Of a stretch of 30,910 bases of DNA, positions 30,734-30,910 are shown piece after piece. Origin of the DNA: Salisapilia sapeloensis (Eukaryota > Oomycota > Peronosporomycetes > Peronosporales > Salisapiliaceae); contig JAADVB010000219.1 of assembly GCA_023334545.1 (NCBI GenBank), positions 1 to 30,910 on the forward strand. The letters run 5' to 3'. The notes below the pieces were generated by a model. It did not search any database. It was not told the origin of the DNA and was given only the letters and a program-made list of their open reading frames with translations. How positions within the stretch are numbered: position 1 is the first letter of the stretch; each line of letters starts with the position of its first letter. The position numbers and the translations under genes are program-made.

Positions 30734-30910
30734 ATCAACGGTACTTACGACAAAAGTCATGCTGTTCGCTACAATGCTTTCGAAGATGGAAACTCATACC
30801 ATCATCTTCGGTCTACTTGATTTAACTTTATGAGGCATGACTCATGCACGTATGATTCACCTTTGGTGTGGAGCAGACTAGGCTTTGACTTTGGTTTGGA
30901 AGCTAGCTTC
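30734..30910. repeat. Right copy of the 177-bp inverted repeat
   Basis: Reverse complement of bases 1-177 with three mismatches, ending in the same self-complementary GAAGCTAGCTTC at 30899-30910. The three differences show the two copies are distinct loci or alleles and not a simple duplication of the same reads. Confidence 0.9.

Noticed and set aside
1-30910. Whole window as a giant TIR transposon
   Set aside because: No transposase, integrase, recombinase or polymerase gene was seen, and the cargo is ordinary housekeeping genes. Target-site duplications cannot be seen. Kept only as an alternative.

Overview
This window looks like nuclear DNA of an oomycete, most likely an obligate biotroph or another small-genome lineage (downy mildew or white blister rust type). 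This is an inference. It rests on the gene families (full-size PDR-type ABCG transporter, START/FYVE-like protein, C-x4-C-x9-C-x2-H zinc arrays, secreted chymotrypsin-fold protease), on very short GT-AG introns of about 50-80 nt, and on tight gene packing. All exon joins were made by eye from splice consensus and frame continuity; each spliced model gives an intact frame.

Layout. 1-177 and 30734-30910 are inverted copies of one repeat, so the window begins and ends in the same repeat in opposite orientation. The compact left half (0.5-17.1 kb) holds an eight-exon PDAT/LCAT acyltransferase (+), a site-1-protease-like subtilase (+), a 1392-residue PDR-type ABC transporter (-), a SpoU/TrmH RNA methyltransferase (+), a possibly decayed small membrane-protein ORF (-), an ankyrin/FYVE-like protein (-), an unrecognised five-exon basic protein (+), and the ALG5 dolichyl-phosphate glucosyltransferase (-).

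17.15-22.7 kb is an AT-rich, gene-poor island. It carries three tRNA-Gly(GCC) copies, two of them inside a 128-bp inverted repeat, and one frame-broken START/FYVE-like gene. The right part (22.7-30.4 kb) is compact again: a zinc-repeat protein (-), an RTEL1-type Fe-S helicase with a C-terminal C3HC4 RING (-), a LYR-like/TPR protein (+) fired divergently from RTEL1 across 75 bp, and a secreted S1 serine protease (-).

Most genes are unrelated housekeeping genes in alternating orientation (lipid storage, ER/Golgi proteolysis, N-glycosylation, RNA modification, telomere and DNA maintenance), with likely shared promoters. The ABC transporter and the secreted protease are the ones most plausibly linked to host interaction. 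I found no transposase, integrase, reverse transcriptase, CRISPR array or defence-type cassette. The items most worth a second look are the palindromic window ends, the inverted tRNA-Gly duplication, the broken START/FYVE gene and the RTEL1 architecture.
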